Assembly: GCF_003627755.1 (NCBI RefSeq) | Contig: NZ_CP032694.1 | Location: 1,975,501-2,039,500 of the forward strand | Origin: Rhizobium jaguaris | Lineage (GTDB): Bacteria > Pseudomonadota > Alphaproteobacteria > Rhizobiales > Rhizobiaceae | DNA: 64,000 nt | Direction: 5' to 3' | In this document: piece after piece, positions 54,298 through 63,157 of the stretch | Layout of the letters: each line of letters opens with the position of its first letter | Numbering within the stretch: the stretch's first letter is position 1 | Position numbers and translations under genes: made by a program | The notes under the pieces: generated by a model | What the model was told of the DNA's origin: nothing | The model's input: only the letters and a program-made list of their open reading frames with translations | The model's database searches: none

Positions 54298-55134
54298 CTA
54301 TTCAGCGAGTTGACGCTCAATCGCCTTGGCCGCCTGCCAGATATCTTCCATCCGCTCCAGTGAGGCACCGTCCAGCGTCTCGCCTTCGGCAGCTAGTGTC
54401 GTTTCGATGTGATTGAAACGACGGCGGAATTTCGTGTTTGTGCCGCGCAACGCCTGCTCGGGATCCGCTTTCACATGCCGCCCGATATTGACGACTGCGA
54501 AGATCAGGTCACCCAGCTCGTCACTGACTTTGGCCTTGTCGCCGCTCGCAAGCGCCACCCGCAATTCGTCGATCTCTTCCTCGATCTTGTCGAGGATCGG
54601 TTCGGGCGCTGACCAGTCGAAGCCGACTTTACCGGCGCGTTCCTGCAATTTCAGCGCCTCGGTCAGGGCGGGGAATGTGCGCTGCACCGAACCGAGGAAA
54701 CCGGTTTTGAAATCCTCGGAAATACCCCGCCTTGCCCGGCGCTCGGCGCGCTCGCGCTTCTCTTCTGCCTTGATCTGTTCCCATTGCAGCTTCACTGCAT
54801 CGGGGGTATCTGCGGCGGAGACGGCGAAGACATGCGGGTGCCTGCGGATCATCTTGCGGGTAATGGCTTCCACCACGTCGCCGAAGGAGAATTCGCCCGC
54901 TTCCTCGGCCATACGGGCGTGGAAAACGACCTGTAGCAGAAGATCGCCAAGCTCCTCGCAGAGGTCGTCCATGTCCTTGCGTTCGATCGCGTCCGAAACC
55001 TCATAGGCCTCCTCGATCGTGTAGGGCTTGATGGTCTCGAAGGTCTGGACGATGTCCCAGGGGCAACCGGTCTCGGGATTGCGCAGCGCCGCCATGATTT
55101 CGATCAGGCGGGATATGTCTCGCGATGCTTCCAT
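54298..55134 (-). CDS. mazG: Nucleoside triphosphate pyrophosphohydrolase MazG
   Basis: A 278-residue protein with two MazG all-alpha NTP pyrophosphohydrolase repeats. The first has EEAYEVSDAIERKDMDDLCEELGDLLLQVVFHA with EExxE and ExxD metal ligands; the second repeat (KIEEEIDELRVAL...ELGDLIFAVVNIGRH) is also intact. It cleans up aberrant NTPs. ATG at 55134 has AGAGG upstream; a TTG at 55149 is less likely. Convergent with hflX. Confidence 0.95.
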   Translation of the reverse strand: MEASRDISRLIEIMAALRNPETGCPWDIVQTFETIKPYTIEEAYEVSDAIERKDMDDLCEELGDLLLQVVFHARMAEEAGEFSFGDVVEAITRKMIRRHPHVFAVSAADTPDAVKLQWEQIKAEEKRERAERRARRGISEDFKTGFLGSVQRTFPALTEALKLQERAGKVGFDWSAPEPILDKIEEEIDELRVALASGDKAKVSDELGDLIFAVVNIGRHVKADPEQALRGTNTKFRRRFNHIETTLAAEGETLDGASLERMEDIWQAAKAIERQLAE

Positions 55135-55160
55135 CGGGGCCTCTATCAATCTTGTCTTGG

Positions 55161-55748
55161 TCAGTTCAGTGGAATGTCGTTTTCGCTCTTGGACGCCTGA
55201 TAGCTGTCGGAGAGCCCGGCATAGGCGGCCTTGATGCGCGCCGTCTGTTCCCGAAGTGTCGTTTTCAGTGGATCCGCCTCGGTTTCGATGAGATCGGCGA
55301 CCGCAAAACTGTTCCAGAAAGCATTCTGCCGGCGATAGCCGCCCGGTTCCAGTCCGAATACCTCTTTCAGGATTTTCAGGTCATGCGGAATTGCAAAGGC
55401 GTCGCGGGAATCCTCGTGACTGAAGAAATAGTAGAAATTATCGAAACCAGCCCAGGTGATGGCTGACATGCACATGGTGCAGGGCTCATGGGTCGAGAGG
55501 AAAATCAGATCCTTGGTCGCCGGCTTTTCGTCGAGTTCATAAAAGCGCTTTAGCGCATGGACCTCGCCATGCCAGAGCGGATTTTCCAGCTCGTTGTTTG
55601 TTTCGGCGATGACCAGCGACAGGTCTGATTTGCGCAGGATCGCTGCGCCGAATACCTTGTTTCCAGCGGCCACCCCTCTTTGTGTCAGTGGCAGGACATC
55701 GAGTTCCATGACATCGAGGAGGCGAGCGGCGATGGTGTTGGCAGACAA
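55161..55748 (-). CDS. CMP/dCMP deaminase-family nucleoside deaminase
   Basis: A 195-residue zinc deaminase. Zinc ligands are the His in WHGEVHAL (with catalytic Glu) and PCTMC. The class deaminates bases or nucleosides such as guanine or adenine in tRNA; the exact substrate cannot be assigned. It is transcribed with mazG and divergent from cysG. Confidence 0.85.
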   Translation of the reverse strand: MSANTIAARLLDVMELDVLPLTQRGVAAGNKVFGAAILRKSDLSLVIAETNNELENPLWHGEVHALKRFYELDEKPATKDLIFLSTHEPCTMCMSAITWAGFDNFYYFFSHEDSRDAFAIPHDLKILKEVFGLEPGGYRRQNAFWNSFAVADLIETEADPLKTTLREQTARIKAAYAGLSDSYQASKSENDIPLN

Positions 55749-56043
55749 ACGGTAGACTCCGGGGCGTTTTCGTTTACTTTAACGGCATTGTCGGCGCGGC
55801 GGAATGCGCAAATGACGTATGGACTCCATTTGCCACAGGGAATAGGACTGTCTTTGATGGCAAGAAGTCTCAAAAGTCTATGGATTTCCTGTATTTATGT
55901 TATTCTGAGTGTCTGGTGAGTTTTGCTCAAATCGGAGAGATGTCGAGCAAAAGAATACGGACTCGCCGGGGCATTAGAATTTCTGTTTCTTCATTCTCTT
56001 GGCCGCTAGGGTGATATTCGGGCAATCTCGAAGTGGAATGATA

Positions 56044-57480
56044 ATGCCTCCCAAGACTGACAAGCTTTCGGTGTTTCCCGCCTTCTTTCGTATGGAGGGA
56101 CGGACGGCGGCTGTTTTCGGCAATGGTGATGAAGCCTTCGCCAAGACGCGGCTGCTGATGAACACGCAGGCGAAGATCGTCGCCTACACGCAAACGCCGG
56201 AAGCCGACTATCATTCCTTCCTGATCGCCAACCGCATCGAAACCGTGCGCGCTGCCTTTTCGCCGGATCAGGTCAAGGGCGCTGCTCTGGTATTCGCCGC
56301 CACCGGCGATGCCGAAGCCGACCGCGCCATTGTCGATGCTGCTCGCGCCGAAAGAATTCCGGCGAACGCTGTCGATCAGCCGGACTATTGCGATTTCTAC
56401 ACTCCGGCGCTCGTCAACCGCGCCCCCGTTGCTGTTGCCATCGGTACCGAGGGCGCAGGCCCTGTGCTGGCGCAGATGATCCGGGCGCAGATCGACCAGC
56501 TGCTGTCGCCCTCGCTCGGCAAACTCGCGGAGCTGGCGACGAGCTATCGCAAATCCGTCGATCGCCTCGTTCCGCGCGGCGTCGCTCGCCGCGTCTTCTG
56601 GCGTCGCTTCTTTTCCGGCCCCGTCGCCGACGCCGTCAGTGCAGGTCATTTGCCCCAGGCCGAACGCGCCGCCGACAGCTTGCTGCACTCGATGCACAAG
56701 GTTGAAGGCCATGTGTGGCTGGTGGGCGCCGGTCCGGGCGCGGAGGATCTGCTGACGTTGCGCGCTCAGCGCGTGATGATGGAAGCCGATGTCGTCGTCT
56801 ATGACGCGCTCGTGCCGCAGGCGATCGTCGACATGGGCCGCCGCGATGCCGAGCGTCTTTCTGTCGGCAAACGCAAGGGCTGCCACACCAAATCGCAGGA
56901 AGAGATCAACGATCTGCTGGTGCAGCTTGGCCAAGACGGTAAACGCGTCGTGCGGTTGAAGTCTGGCGATCCGCTGGTTTATGGCAGGGCAGGCGAAGAG
57001 ATGGCTGCCCTGCGTGCCGCCGGCGTGACCTATGAGATCGTTCCGGGCATCACGTCCGCCTTTGCCGCGGCTGCCGATTTCGAGCTTCCGTTGACGCTGC
57101 GCGGCGTCGCCTCATCGCTGGTCTTCACCACCGGTCACGACCTGACCGGCGACGTCCTGCCGGACTGGGCGAGCCTCGCCTTATCCGGCGCGACCATTGC
57201 CGTCTACATGGGCCGCACGGTCGCCGCTTCCGTTGCCGGCCGCTTGATGAACGCCGGGCTTCCTGCCGAGACGACCGTCGCCGTCATCGAGAACGCCAGC
57301 CGCCGCGATCGCCGCCTGATGCACGGCACATTGAAGGATCTGCCTGACCTGGAGCATCGCGATGAGCTGAACGGCCCGGTCATGGTCATCATCGGCGATG
57401 CGGTCGCCGGCGCCAATTTCGAACAGTCCGAGCCGCTGGTCCGTCAGGAGACCGCCGCTCAAGAATTTGCAAGGAGCTGA
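56044..57480 (+). CDS. cysG: Siroheme synthase CysG
   Basis: A 478-residue trifunctional enzyme. N-terminal precorrin-2 dehydrogenase/ferrochelatase (about 1-205; FFRMEGRTAAVFGNGDEA Rossmann region) and C-terminal uroporphyrinogen-III C-methyltransferase (about 215-478; VWLVGAGPGAEDLLTLRA and VVRLKSGDPLVYGRAGEE). It makes siroheme for CysI downstream. The second of two close ATGs (56044) has GGA seven bases upstream. The 295-base spacer before it likely holds the promoter of the sulfur operon. Confidence 0.95.
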   Translation: MPPKTDKLSVFPAFFRMEGRTAAVFGNGDEAFAKTRLLMNTQAKIVAYTQTPEADYHSFLIANRIETVRAAFSPDQVKGAALVFAATGDAEADRAIVDAARAERIPANAVDQPDYCDFYTPALVNRAPVAVAIGTEGAGPVLAQMIRAQIDQLLSPSLGKLAELATSYRKSVDRLVPRGVARRVFWRRFFSGPVADAVSAGHLPQAERAADSLLHSMHKVEGHVWLVGAGPGAEDLLTLRAQRVMMEADVVVYDALVPQAIVDMGRRDAERLSVGKRKGCHTKSQEEINDLLVQLGQDGKRVVRLKSGDPLVYGRAGEEMAALRAAGVTYEIVPGITSAFAAAADFELPLTLRGVASSLVFTTGHDLTGDVLPDWASLALSGATIAVYMGRTVAASVAGRLMNAGLPAETTVAVIENASRRDRRLMHGTLKDLPDLEHRDELNGPVMVIIGDAVAGANFEQSEPLVRQETAAQEFARS

Positions 57481-57483
57481 CCG

Positions 57484-57798
57484 ATGGTCGACAAGGTTCT
57501 GACCGCCAACCGGCTGACCGATGGCATTGCCGTCTGGTTGAATGCCAATGGTGAGTGGGTGCCCTCGCTGCAGGAGGCGCTTGTCGCTCGTCATGCGGAG
57601 GCGGAAGCTGCGCTCGAGGCGATCGGTAAGCAGGCCTACGCCGACAACAAGGTTGTCGATGTCGCCTTGATCGAAGTTCAGGCAACCGGCGGCAAGCTCT
57701 GGCCGCTGCGCCTGCGCGAGCGCATCCGTGCCGAAGGTCCCACCATGGAATACGCGCCGGGCTACGCCGCGGCCGATCCGGAATTCATTGCAGTCTGA
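57484..57798 (+). CDS. DUF2849 family protein
   Basis: A 104-residue soluble protein of the DUF2849 family, always found beside siroheme-dependent sulfite reductase genes in alphaproteobacteria. Three bases separate it from cysG. AAGGAG precedes the ATG. Biochemical role unknown; a helper of sulfite reduction is the natural inference. Confidence 0.85.
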   Translation: MVDKVLTANRLTDGIAVWLNANGEWVPSLQEALVARHAEAEAALEAIGKQAYADNKVVDVALIEVQATGGKLWPLRLRERIRAEGPTMEYAPGYAAADPEFIAV

Positions 57799-57805
57799 GG
57801 AAATC

Positions 57806-59485
57806 ATGTATCGCTACGACGAATTTGACCACGCCTTTGTCGCGGAACGGGTTGCACAGTTCCGCGATCAGGTGCAGCGGCGCCTTTCGGGAGAACTCTC
57901 GGAAGATGCGTTCAAGCCGCTGCGTCTGATGAATGGCGTCTATCTGCAGCTCCATGCCTACATGCTGCGTATCGCTATTCCCTATGGCACGCTAAGCTCA
58001 CGCCAGGTGCGCATGCTTGCGCATATCGCCCGTACCTATGACCGTGGTTATGGCCATTTCACCACCCGCCAGAACCTGCAGTTCAACTGGCCGAAGCTGT
58101 CCGATATACCCGATGTGCTTGCCCAGCTTGCCTCCGTTGAGATGCACGCCATTCAGACGTCAGGCAATTGCATTCGCAACGTCACGGCCGACCATTTTGC
58201 CGGTGCCGCCGCCGACGAAGTCGCCGACCCGCGTCCCTATGCGGAAATCCTGCGCCAGTGGTCTTCCGTCCATCCGGAATTCTCCTTCCTGCCGCGCAAG
58301 TTCAAGATCGCCGTCACCGGCGCCGAACGTGACCGTGCCGCCATCCAGGTGCACGACATCGGCCTGCATCTGAAGAAAAACGATAAGGGCGAGATCGGCT
58401 TCGCCGTCTATGTCGGCGGCGGGCAGGGCCGCACGCCGATGGTCGCCAAGCTGATCCGCGACTTCCTGCCGGAAGAAGACCTGCTCTCCTACACAACCGC
58501 CATCGTGCGCGTGTACAATCTGCACGGCCGTCGCGACAACAAATACAAGGCCCGCATCAAGATCCTCGTGCACGAAACCGGCGCCGAGGAACTGGCTCGT
58601 CAGGTCGAGGTCGAGTTTGCGAAACTGAAGGACACGGAACTGAAGCTTCCTGAGGCCGACGTTCAGGCGATCGCGACCTATTTCGCGCCGCCGGCTTTGC
58701 CAGAGCGCGCCGAAGGCTGGGAAAACCTTGCTCGATGGAAGAAGGCCGATCCCGATTTTGCCCGCTGGGTGCAGCAGAACGTGCAGCCGCACAAGAACCC
58801 CGATTACGGCATGGTGACGATCTCGCTGAAGCCGATCGGCGGCATTCCGGGCGATGCTTCGGATGCGCAGATGGACGTGGTCGCCGATATCGCCGAAGAA
58901 TATGCTTTCGACGAAATCCGCGTCAGCCATGAGCAGAACCTGATCCTGCCGCATGTGGCGCTCGCCGATCTCGAAGCCGTCTATCGCGGCCTGGTCGCTG
59001 CCGGCCTGGAGACCGCCAATGCCGGCCTGATCACCGACATTATCGCCTGCCCAGGGCTCGATTATTGCGCTCTCGCCAATGCTCGTTCGATCCCTGTTGC
59101 GCAGGAAATCTCCAAGCGCTTTGGGTCGGCCGAGCGTCAGGCCGAGATCGGTGAGCTGAAGATCAAGATTTCGGGCTGCATCAATGCCTGCGGCCATCAC
59201 CATGTCGGCCATATCGGTTTGCTGGGCGTCGAGAAGAAGGGTGCCGAGCTCTATCAGATCACGCTTGGCGGCTCCGGCGATGAGCATACTTCGATCGGTG
59301 AGATCATCGGCCGCGGCTTCGAGCCGGACAAGGTGACCGATGCGATCGAGACGATCGTAGACACCTATCTCGGCTTGCGCCTGGAACACTCCGAAACCTT
59401 CCTCGCCGCCTATCGTCGCGTCGGACCGCAGCCCTTCAAGGACGCGCTTTATGGCTCGTCCTCGAATGCGGCCGAAGCGGCATAA
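57806..59485 (+). CDS. cysI: Siroheme-containing nitrite/sulfite reductase (CysI-type)
   Basis: A 559-residue hemoprotein reducing sulfite to sulfide. Two sulfite reductase half-domains and four cysteines for the 4Fe-4S/siroheme centre (CPGLDYC and SGCINACGHH) are present. Siroheme-contact segment TSGNCIRNVTADHFAG is intact. ATG at 57806 has GAGGAAA upstream. No CysJ flavoprotein follows; Fpr nearby or ferredoxin probably supplies electrons. Confidence 0.93.
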   Translation: MYRYDEFDHAFVAERVAQFRDQVQRRLSGELSEDAFKPLRLMNGVYLQLHAYMLRIAIPYGTLSSRQVRMLAHIARTYDRGYGHFTTRQNLQFNWPKLSDIPDVLAQLASVEMHAIQTSGNCIRNVTADHFAGAAADEVADPRPYAEILRQWSSVHPEFSFLPRKFKIAVTGAERDRAAIQVHDIGLHLKKNDKGEIGFAVYVGGGQGRTPMVAKLIRDFLPEEDLLSYTTAIVRVYNLHGRRDNKYKARIKILVHETGAEELARQVEVEFAKLKDTELKLPEADVQAIATYFAPPALPERAEGWENLARWKKADPDFARWVQQNVQPHKNPDYGMVTISLKPIGGIPGDASDAQMDVVADIAEEYAFDEIRVSHEQNLILPHVALADLEAVYRGLVAAGLETANAGLITDIIACPGLDYCALANARSIPVAQEISKRFGSAERQAEIGELKIKISGCINACGHHHVGHIGLLGVEKKGAELYQITLGGSGDEHTSIGEIIGRGFEPDKVTDAIETIVDTYLGLRLEHSETFLAAYRRVGPQPFKDALYGSSSNAAEAA

Positions 59486-59495
59486 GGAGATGATC

Positions 59496-60008
59496 ATGAC
59501 GAAGATTTGGCGGGAAACAGGTTTTGTCGCAAACGATCCCTGGGTCATCGAGACCGATGATGTCAAGGCGACCGAAGAGCAGAAGCCGCTGCTCGGCCTC
59601 GACGCATTGATCGCCAGGGCTGAGGAAAGCAACGATGTCGGCCTGGGCGTTTTGATCAAGCCGGCCGACGATGTGACGAGGCTGGAGCCCTATCTCTATC
59701 GCTTGGAGATCGTCGCCGTCGCGTTCCCGGCTTTCAACGATGGCCGTGCCTTCAGCCACGCTTCACTGCTCCGTCAGCGTCTAGGCTACACCAATGAGCT
59801 GCGCGCCGTGGGCGATGTGCTGATCGATCAGATTCCGTTGATGCTGCGCGTCGGCATTGACAGTTTCGCGGTCACCAACGAAACGGCGCTCAAGCGGCTT
59901 TCGGAAAATCGCCTGCCGGGCATTCCGCACCACTATCAGCCGGCCGTCAGGCACGCGGAAGGCGGCCAGGCCTTTAGCTGGCGGCGGTTATCGGCTAAAT
60001 CGGCTTGA
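59496..60008 (+). CDS. DUF934 domain protein (sulfite reduction operon)
   Basis: A 170-residue protein of the DUF934 family, linked with assimilatory sulfite reductase in proteobacteria. Features include IEIVAVAFPAFNDGRAFSHA-like VAVAFPAFNDGRAFSHASLLRQR near 92-112. AAGGAG lies upstream of the ATG at 59496. Proposed as an accessory for cysI; activity unproven. Confidence 0.88.
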   Translation: MTKIWRETGFVANDPWVIETDDVKATEEQKPLLGLDALIARAEESNDVGLGVLIKPADDVTRLEPYLYRLEIVAVAFPAFNDGRAFSHASLLRQRLGYTNELRAVGDVLIDQIPLMLRVGIDSFAVTNETALKRLSENRLPGIPHHYQPAVRHAEGGQAFSWRRLSAKSA

Positions 60009-60240
60009 CCATCGCGAAGGTGGCAACTCGCGGCAATTTGACAAGGTCGATTGCCATGTTCTTGCCGATCACCATATGTATTCTGGTGTCGGTTAAATCT
60101 TGACCGGAATACGCATATTTCAGTCCCGCATCGCGAGATGGAATAGAATGCCTTTAAATGCGGGCTATATTATAATATCAGCCTCGCAACGAGCAGACCG
60201 CAAGAACGACATAGACGACGAATACGGGATCCGATACCGA

Positions 60241-61053
60241 ATGAACGCCCCCGCCAAGACCGAAGAATTTGTTTCCGCAGTGCCCGCCGGCGTTTTCGCC
60301 GAGAAGGTGCTGAGCGTGACTCATTATACCGACCGGCTCTTTCGTTTCACGATGACCCGGCCGCAGGGCTTCCGTTTCCGCTCGGGTGAATTTGCGATGA
60401 TCGGGCTTATGGTCGACGGCAAGCCGCTTTACCGCGCCTATTCGATCGCGAGCCCCGCCTGGGCGGATGAGCTCGAATTCTTCTCAATCAAGGTGCCCGA
60501 CGGTCCGCTGACGTCGCATCTGCAGAATATCAAGCCGGGCGACGAGGTACTGATGCGCAAGAAGCCGACCGGTACGTTGGTGCTCGACGCACTGACGCCG
60601 GGCAAGCGGCTGTATATGTTCTCGACGGGTACGGGCATTGCGCCTTTCGCCAGCCTAATCCGCGATCCCGAGACCTATGAAAAGTTCGAGGAAGTAATCC
60701 TCACCCACACCACCCGCGATGTGGCGGAGCTGAAATACGGCTTCGATCTCGTCGAAGAAATACGCAACGATGAAATGTTGAGCGAAATCGTCGGCGACAA
60801 GCTGCGCCACTATGCGACCGTCACCCGCGAAGAGTTTCCTTTCAAGGGCCGGATCACCGATCTTATCGAAAACGGCAAACTCTTCGCCGATCTCGGCGTT
60901 CCCGCGTTGGATCCTGCGATCGACCGCGGCATGATCTGCGGCTCCTCGGCCATGCTGAAGGACACCAAGGACCTGCTTGAAAAGGCGGGCCTCAATGAAG
61001 GCGCCAATAGCAAGCCGGCCGAATTCGTGATCGAACGTGCTTTCGTCGGCTAA
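60241..61053 (+). CDS. fpr: Ferredoxin/flavodoxin-NADP+ reductase
   Basis: A 270-residue FAD enzyme. FAD site RAYSIAS and NADP site GTGIAPFASLIRDPETYEKF; C-terminal FVIERAFVG places the aromatic that stacks on FAD. It links NADPH and ferredoxin. Located 232 bases after the cysI operon, so either its own promoter or the same unit. It probably feeds CysI. Confidence 0.95.
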   Translation: MNAPAKTEEFVSAVPAGVFAEKVLSVTHYTDRLFRFTMTRPQGFRFRSGEFAMIGLMVDGKPLYRAYSIASPAWADELEFFSIKVPDGPLTSHLQNIKPGDEVLMRKKPTGTLVLDALTPGKRLYMFSTGTGIAPFASLIRDPETYEKFEEVILTHTTRDVAELKYGFDLVEEIRNDEMLSEIVGDKLRHYATVTREEFPFKGRITDLIENGKLFADLGVPALDPAIDRGMICGSSAMLKDTKDLLEKAGLNEGANSKPAEFVIERAFVG

Positions 61054-61054
61054 A

Positions 61055-61150
61055 GCAATCCAGGAAAAGTGCGAAGCCGTTTTCCGTCCCGGATTGCGAA
61101 AAACAAAAGATGGAGCGGTTCAGCGTTTTCGTGAAAAGCGGAGCCGCTCT
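61055..61150. repeat. RIME1-type element with two palindromes
   Basis: First palindrome GCAATCC/GGATTGC (61055-61061, 61091-61097) with inner GGAAAA/TTTTCC; second GAGCGG/CCGCTC (61113-61118, 61144-61149) with inner TTTTC/GAAAA. The two-palindrome plan is that of Rhizobium intergenic mosaic element 1. Confidence 0.8.
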
Positions 61151-61177
61151 GAGAGTTTTTCAAATATCGGAATAGGG

Positions 61178-61211
61178 AAGGGCGGTCTCAGCACCGAGGC
61201 CGCCCTTTTCA
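61178..61211. terminator. Bidirectional terminator between fpr and the GntR gene
   Basis: AAGGGCGG (61178-61185) with CCGCCCTT (61200-61207), extended by four inner pairs to a six-base loop, then TTTT. It serves fpr on the plus strand and lies just after the stop of the GntR gene. Confidence 0.8.
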
Positions 61212-61823
61212 TTTGTCGCTGAGATAATCAATCAGTGTCGCCATCGCTTTGCGGGCGTCTTCGGCACTGCCCTGATGGATCGCCCTGATGACCCGCACGT
61301 GCAGAGCGATCGACCGGTCCATGCCGTCGGGCGTTGCGGTCGAATACCAGAGCCGCCGCGAATGGGTCTGCACCGGTCCGAGTGCGGCCGTGATGAAGCC
61401 ATTCGGGCAGGCCTCCTCGAGGATTTCATCGAATGTCTTGTCGGCGGCGAAGAAGCCCGAAAGATCGCCTGTGGCGGCGCAATCGGTCATCAACCTGGCA
61501 CAGTCGAGTAGTTGCTCCCGTTGTTCCCGGGTGGCATGGCTGGCGACCAGCGATGCTGCCATCGGCTCGAGTTCGCGTCTGACCTGCATGACGTGTATAT
61601 GGTCTCCCGGTCGAATTTCCGCGATCTGCAACCCGACGCGGGGCCGCACATGGATCAGCCCCTGCCATGCCAGCTTCTGGATTGCCTCGCGCACCGGCGT
61701 GCGTCCGTGGCCTGCCAATTCGATCAGTTGCTTCTCCGTTACCAGCGCACCGGGTTTCAGCGCCAGCGTAACGATCCGATGCTCAAGGGCGAGATAGGCG
61801 AGATGGCTTTGCGAATCCTGCAT
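61209..61823 (-). CDS. GntR family regulator (FCD subfamily)
   Basis: A 204-residue regulator. Winged helix at 10-75 (LVTEKQLIELAGHGRTPVREAIQKL) and an all-helical FCD effector domain with likely metal/ligand residues (D-x-x-F around 135; H near 155 and 175). The inverted TGATATATCA operators directly upstream support autoregulation. No metabolic gene is adjacent, so the regulon lies elsewhere. Confidence 0.87.
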   Translation of the reverse strand: MQDSQSHLAYLALEHRIVTLALKPGALVTEKQLIELAGHGRTPVREAIQKLAWQGLIHVRPRVGLQIAEIRPGDHIHVMQVRRELEPMAASLVASHATREQREQLLDCARLMTDCAATGDLSGFFAADKTFDEILEEACPNGFITAALGPVQTHSRRLWYSTATPDGMDRSIALHVRVIRAIHQGSAEDARKAMATLIDYLSDK

Positions 61824-61845
61824 TCCCGGCTGATTCCGATCAGTA

Positions 61846-61857
61846 CTGATATATCAC
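61846..61857. promoter_or_regulatory. GntR operator copy 1
   Basis: CTGATATATCAC contains the perfect ten-base palindrome TGATATATCA and is 23 bases upstream of the GntR start. It is the inverse of the copy at 61893-61904. Confidence 0.65.
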
Positions 61858-61892
61858 ATACTGGCACGTCGTTTTCGCGATGGCAAGCTGTC

Positions 61893-61904
61893 GTGATATA
61901 TCAG
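61893..61904. promoter_or_regulatory. GntR operator copy 2
   Basis: GTGATATATCAG, exact reverse complement of copy 1. Centre-to-centre distance is 47 bases, about 4.5 helical turns. Confidence 0.65.
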
Positions 61905-62107
61905 GTCAGCGTGGAGCGACCGGGGCTGAGTTGATGCAGGCCAGCCGTCTGGCGAACGGCACCATCTGCCGCTGTCGGTGAAGCCTGCCTCAGGCTCGTT
62001 GCCGTCATCAGGAACACGCCGGCGAGCCGTCGGGAACTGCCGAAGTTCTGATCTTGGTACAGCGGGGGGCGCGGCGAGAGTTCGATTCAAATCGCCGCAA
62101 TATCGGA

Positions 62108-62314
62108 TCAAATGCCGATTGCGGAGGAAAGGCTTGGCGGTTTCCGCTTGGCAGCCATCAGCAAATCCAGCTCCGTCGAAGACGGGCCGAATTTGTCGTA
62201 CAGCCGCTTGGCCTCTTTGTCGTCGAGGTGATATTTCCGCGCAAATTCAGCGATGCTATACGGGCGACCGCGTATCACCTTCCGGCCCGGCATCTGATTG
62301 GCGCTTTCCGTCAT
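62108..62314 (-). CDS. Small hypothetical protein, DUF3606-like
   Basis: A 68-residue protein with a short helical motif AEFARKYHLDDKEAKRLYDKFGPS resembling the DUF3606 pattern. GGAGG lies upstream of the ATG. Function unknown. Confidence 0.6.
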   Translation of the reverse strand: MTESANQMPGRKVIRGRPYSIAEFARKYHLDDKEAKRLYDKFGPSSTELDLLMAAKRKPPSLSSAIGI

Positions 62315-62400
62315 GCTTCCAACCTCCTCTTGCGTCCTATCAACGAAGCTAGGGCCGCAGGCGAGGTTGAAAAGGTCGCGACGTCACACAAACGTAATAA

Positions 62401-62432
62401 AAAGGGAAGACGAACTGTCTCGTCTTCCCTTT
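62401..62432 (-). terminator. Terminator of the minus-strand GlsB-like gene
   Basis: AAAGGGAAGACGA (62401-62413) pairs with TCGTCTTCCCTTT (62420-62432). On the minus strand a T run follows. A strong 13-bp stem. Confidence 0.88.
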
Positions 62433-62475
62433 GAATGGCCCTGCTCTAAAGGGTTTCTTGCCGTGCGGCGCGCGT

Positions 62476-62733
62476 CTATCGTCTGATCAATCGGCCGACG
62501 AAAATCAGGATGCAGGCACCGATAAAGCCGGTGATCAAATAGTTGATCCACGCGTTGAACGGCAATGCGATGTGCAGGATTCCCAGGAGCCAGCTAGCTA
62601 CAATTGCCCCGACAATGCCGAGGATGATGTTCATGATGAGGCCCATGTTGCTTTCCATGAGCTTCTCGGCGAGCCAGCCAGCAAGGCCGCCGATGATGAT
62701 TGCTGCGATCCAACCGACGTGTGCGTCTTCCAT
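62476..62733 (-). CDS. GlsB/YeaQ/YmgE family stress response membrane protein (third copy)
   Basis: An 85-residue protein with three spans, the GGLAGWLAEKLME motif and TGFIGACILIFVGRLIRR tail. Closest to the protein at 39018-39266. CAGGAGG precedes the ATG. A strong terminator lies downstream. Confidence 0.85.
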   Translation of the reverse strand: MEDAHVGWIAAIIIGGLAGWLAEKLMESNMGLIMNIILGIVGAIVASWLLGILHIALPFNAWINYLITGFIGACILIFVGRLIRR

Positions 62734-62866
62734 AGAGAACCTCCTGAGGGAATCGGCGGGTTGTTAACAAATGTCGATATACACCAAAAGCGATTCGGCC
62801 CGCAAACAAATGGGCGTGGCTCGCGATCGGGCTACTCGTTGCAATCGTGATTATTGAGGGAAAATG

Positions 62867-63157
62867 TTACGGTTGTTCCGGCACACCAAGGCAAGCTCTG
62901 AGATCGGCAAGCTGTTTTCCCAGCTCCTCGGTGATTTCATCGGTCGTGTCTATGAAGCGGTTGTTTTCGACGGCGTGCACCCGGATACGGCCTTGTTTCA
63001 GACAACGCAAATGAAAACGCAGAAATTGTTCCTGTGCTTTGCACCATTTGTAAAGCTCGGGTTTCTGCTTCATGGCGTCCCCCAGTGCCGGACCAAACCT
63101 GATACCGAACAGATGACCTGAGAATGCAGCAACAAGCTTCGACAACGTCGTATACAT
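62867..63157 (-). CDS. Hypothetical 96-residue protein
   Basis: A small soluble protein with no family I recognise. It contains WCKAQEQFLRFHLRCLKQGRIRVHAVENNRF and an acidic, Leu-rich C-terminal helix. No clear ribosome site precedes the ATG, so the start is uncertain. Moderate codon quality for the genome. Confidence 0.5.
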   Translation of the reverse strand: MYTTLSKLVAAFSGHLFGIRFGPALGDAMKQKPELYKWCKAQEQFLRFHLRCLKQGRIRVHAVENNRFIDTTDEITEELGKQLADLRACLGVPEQP

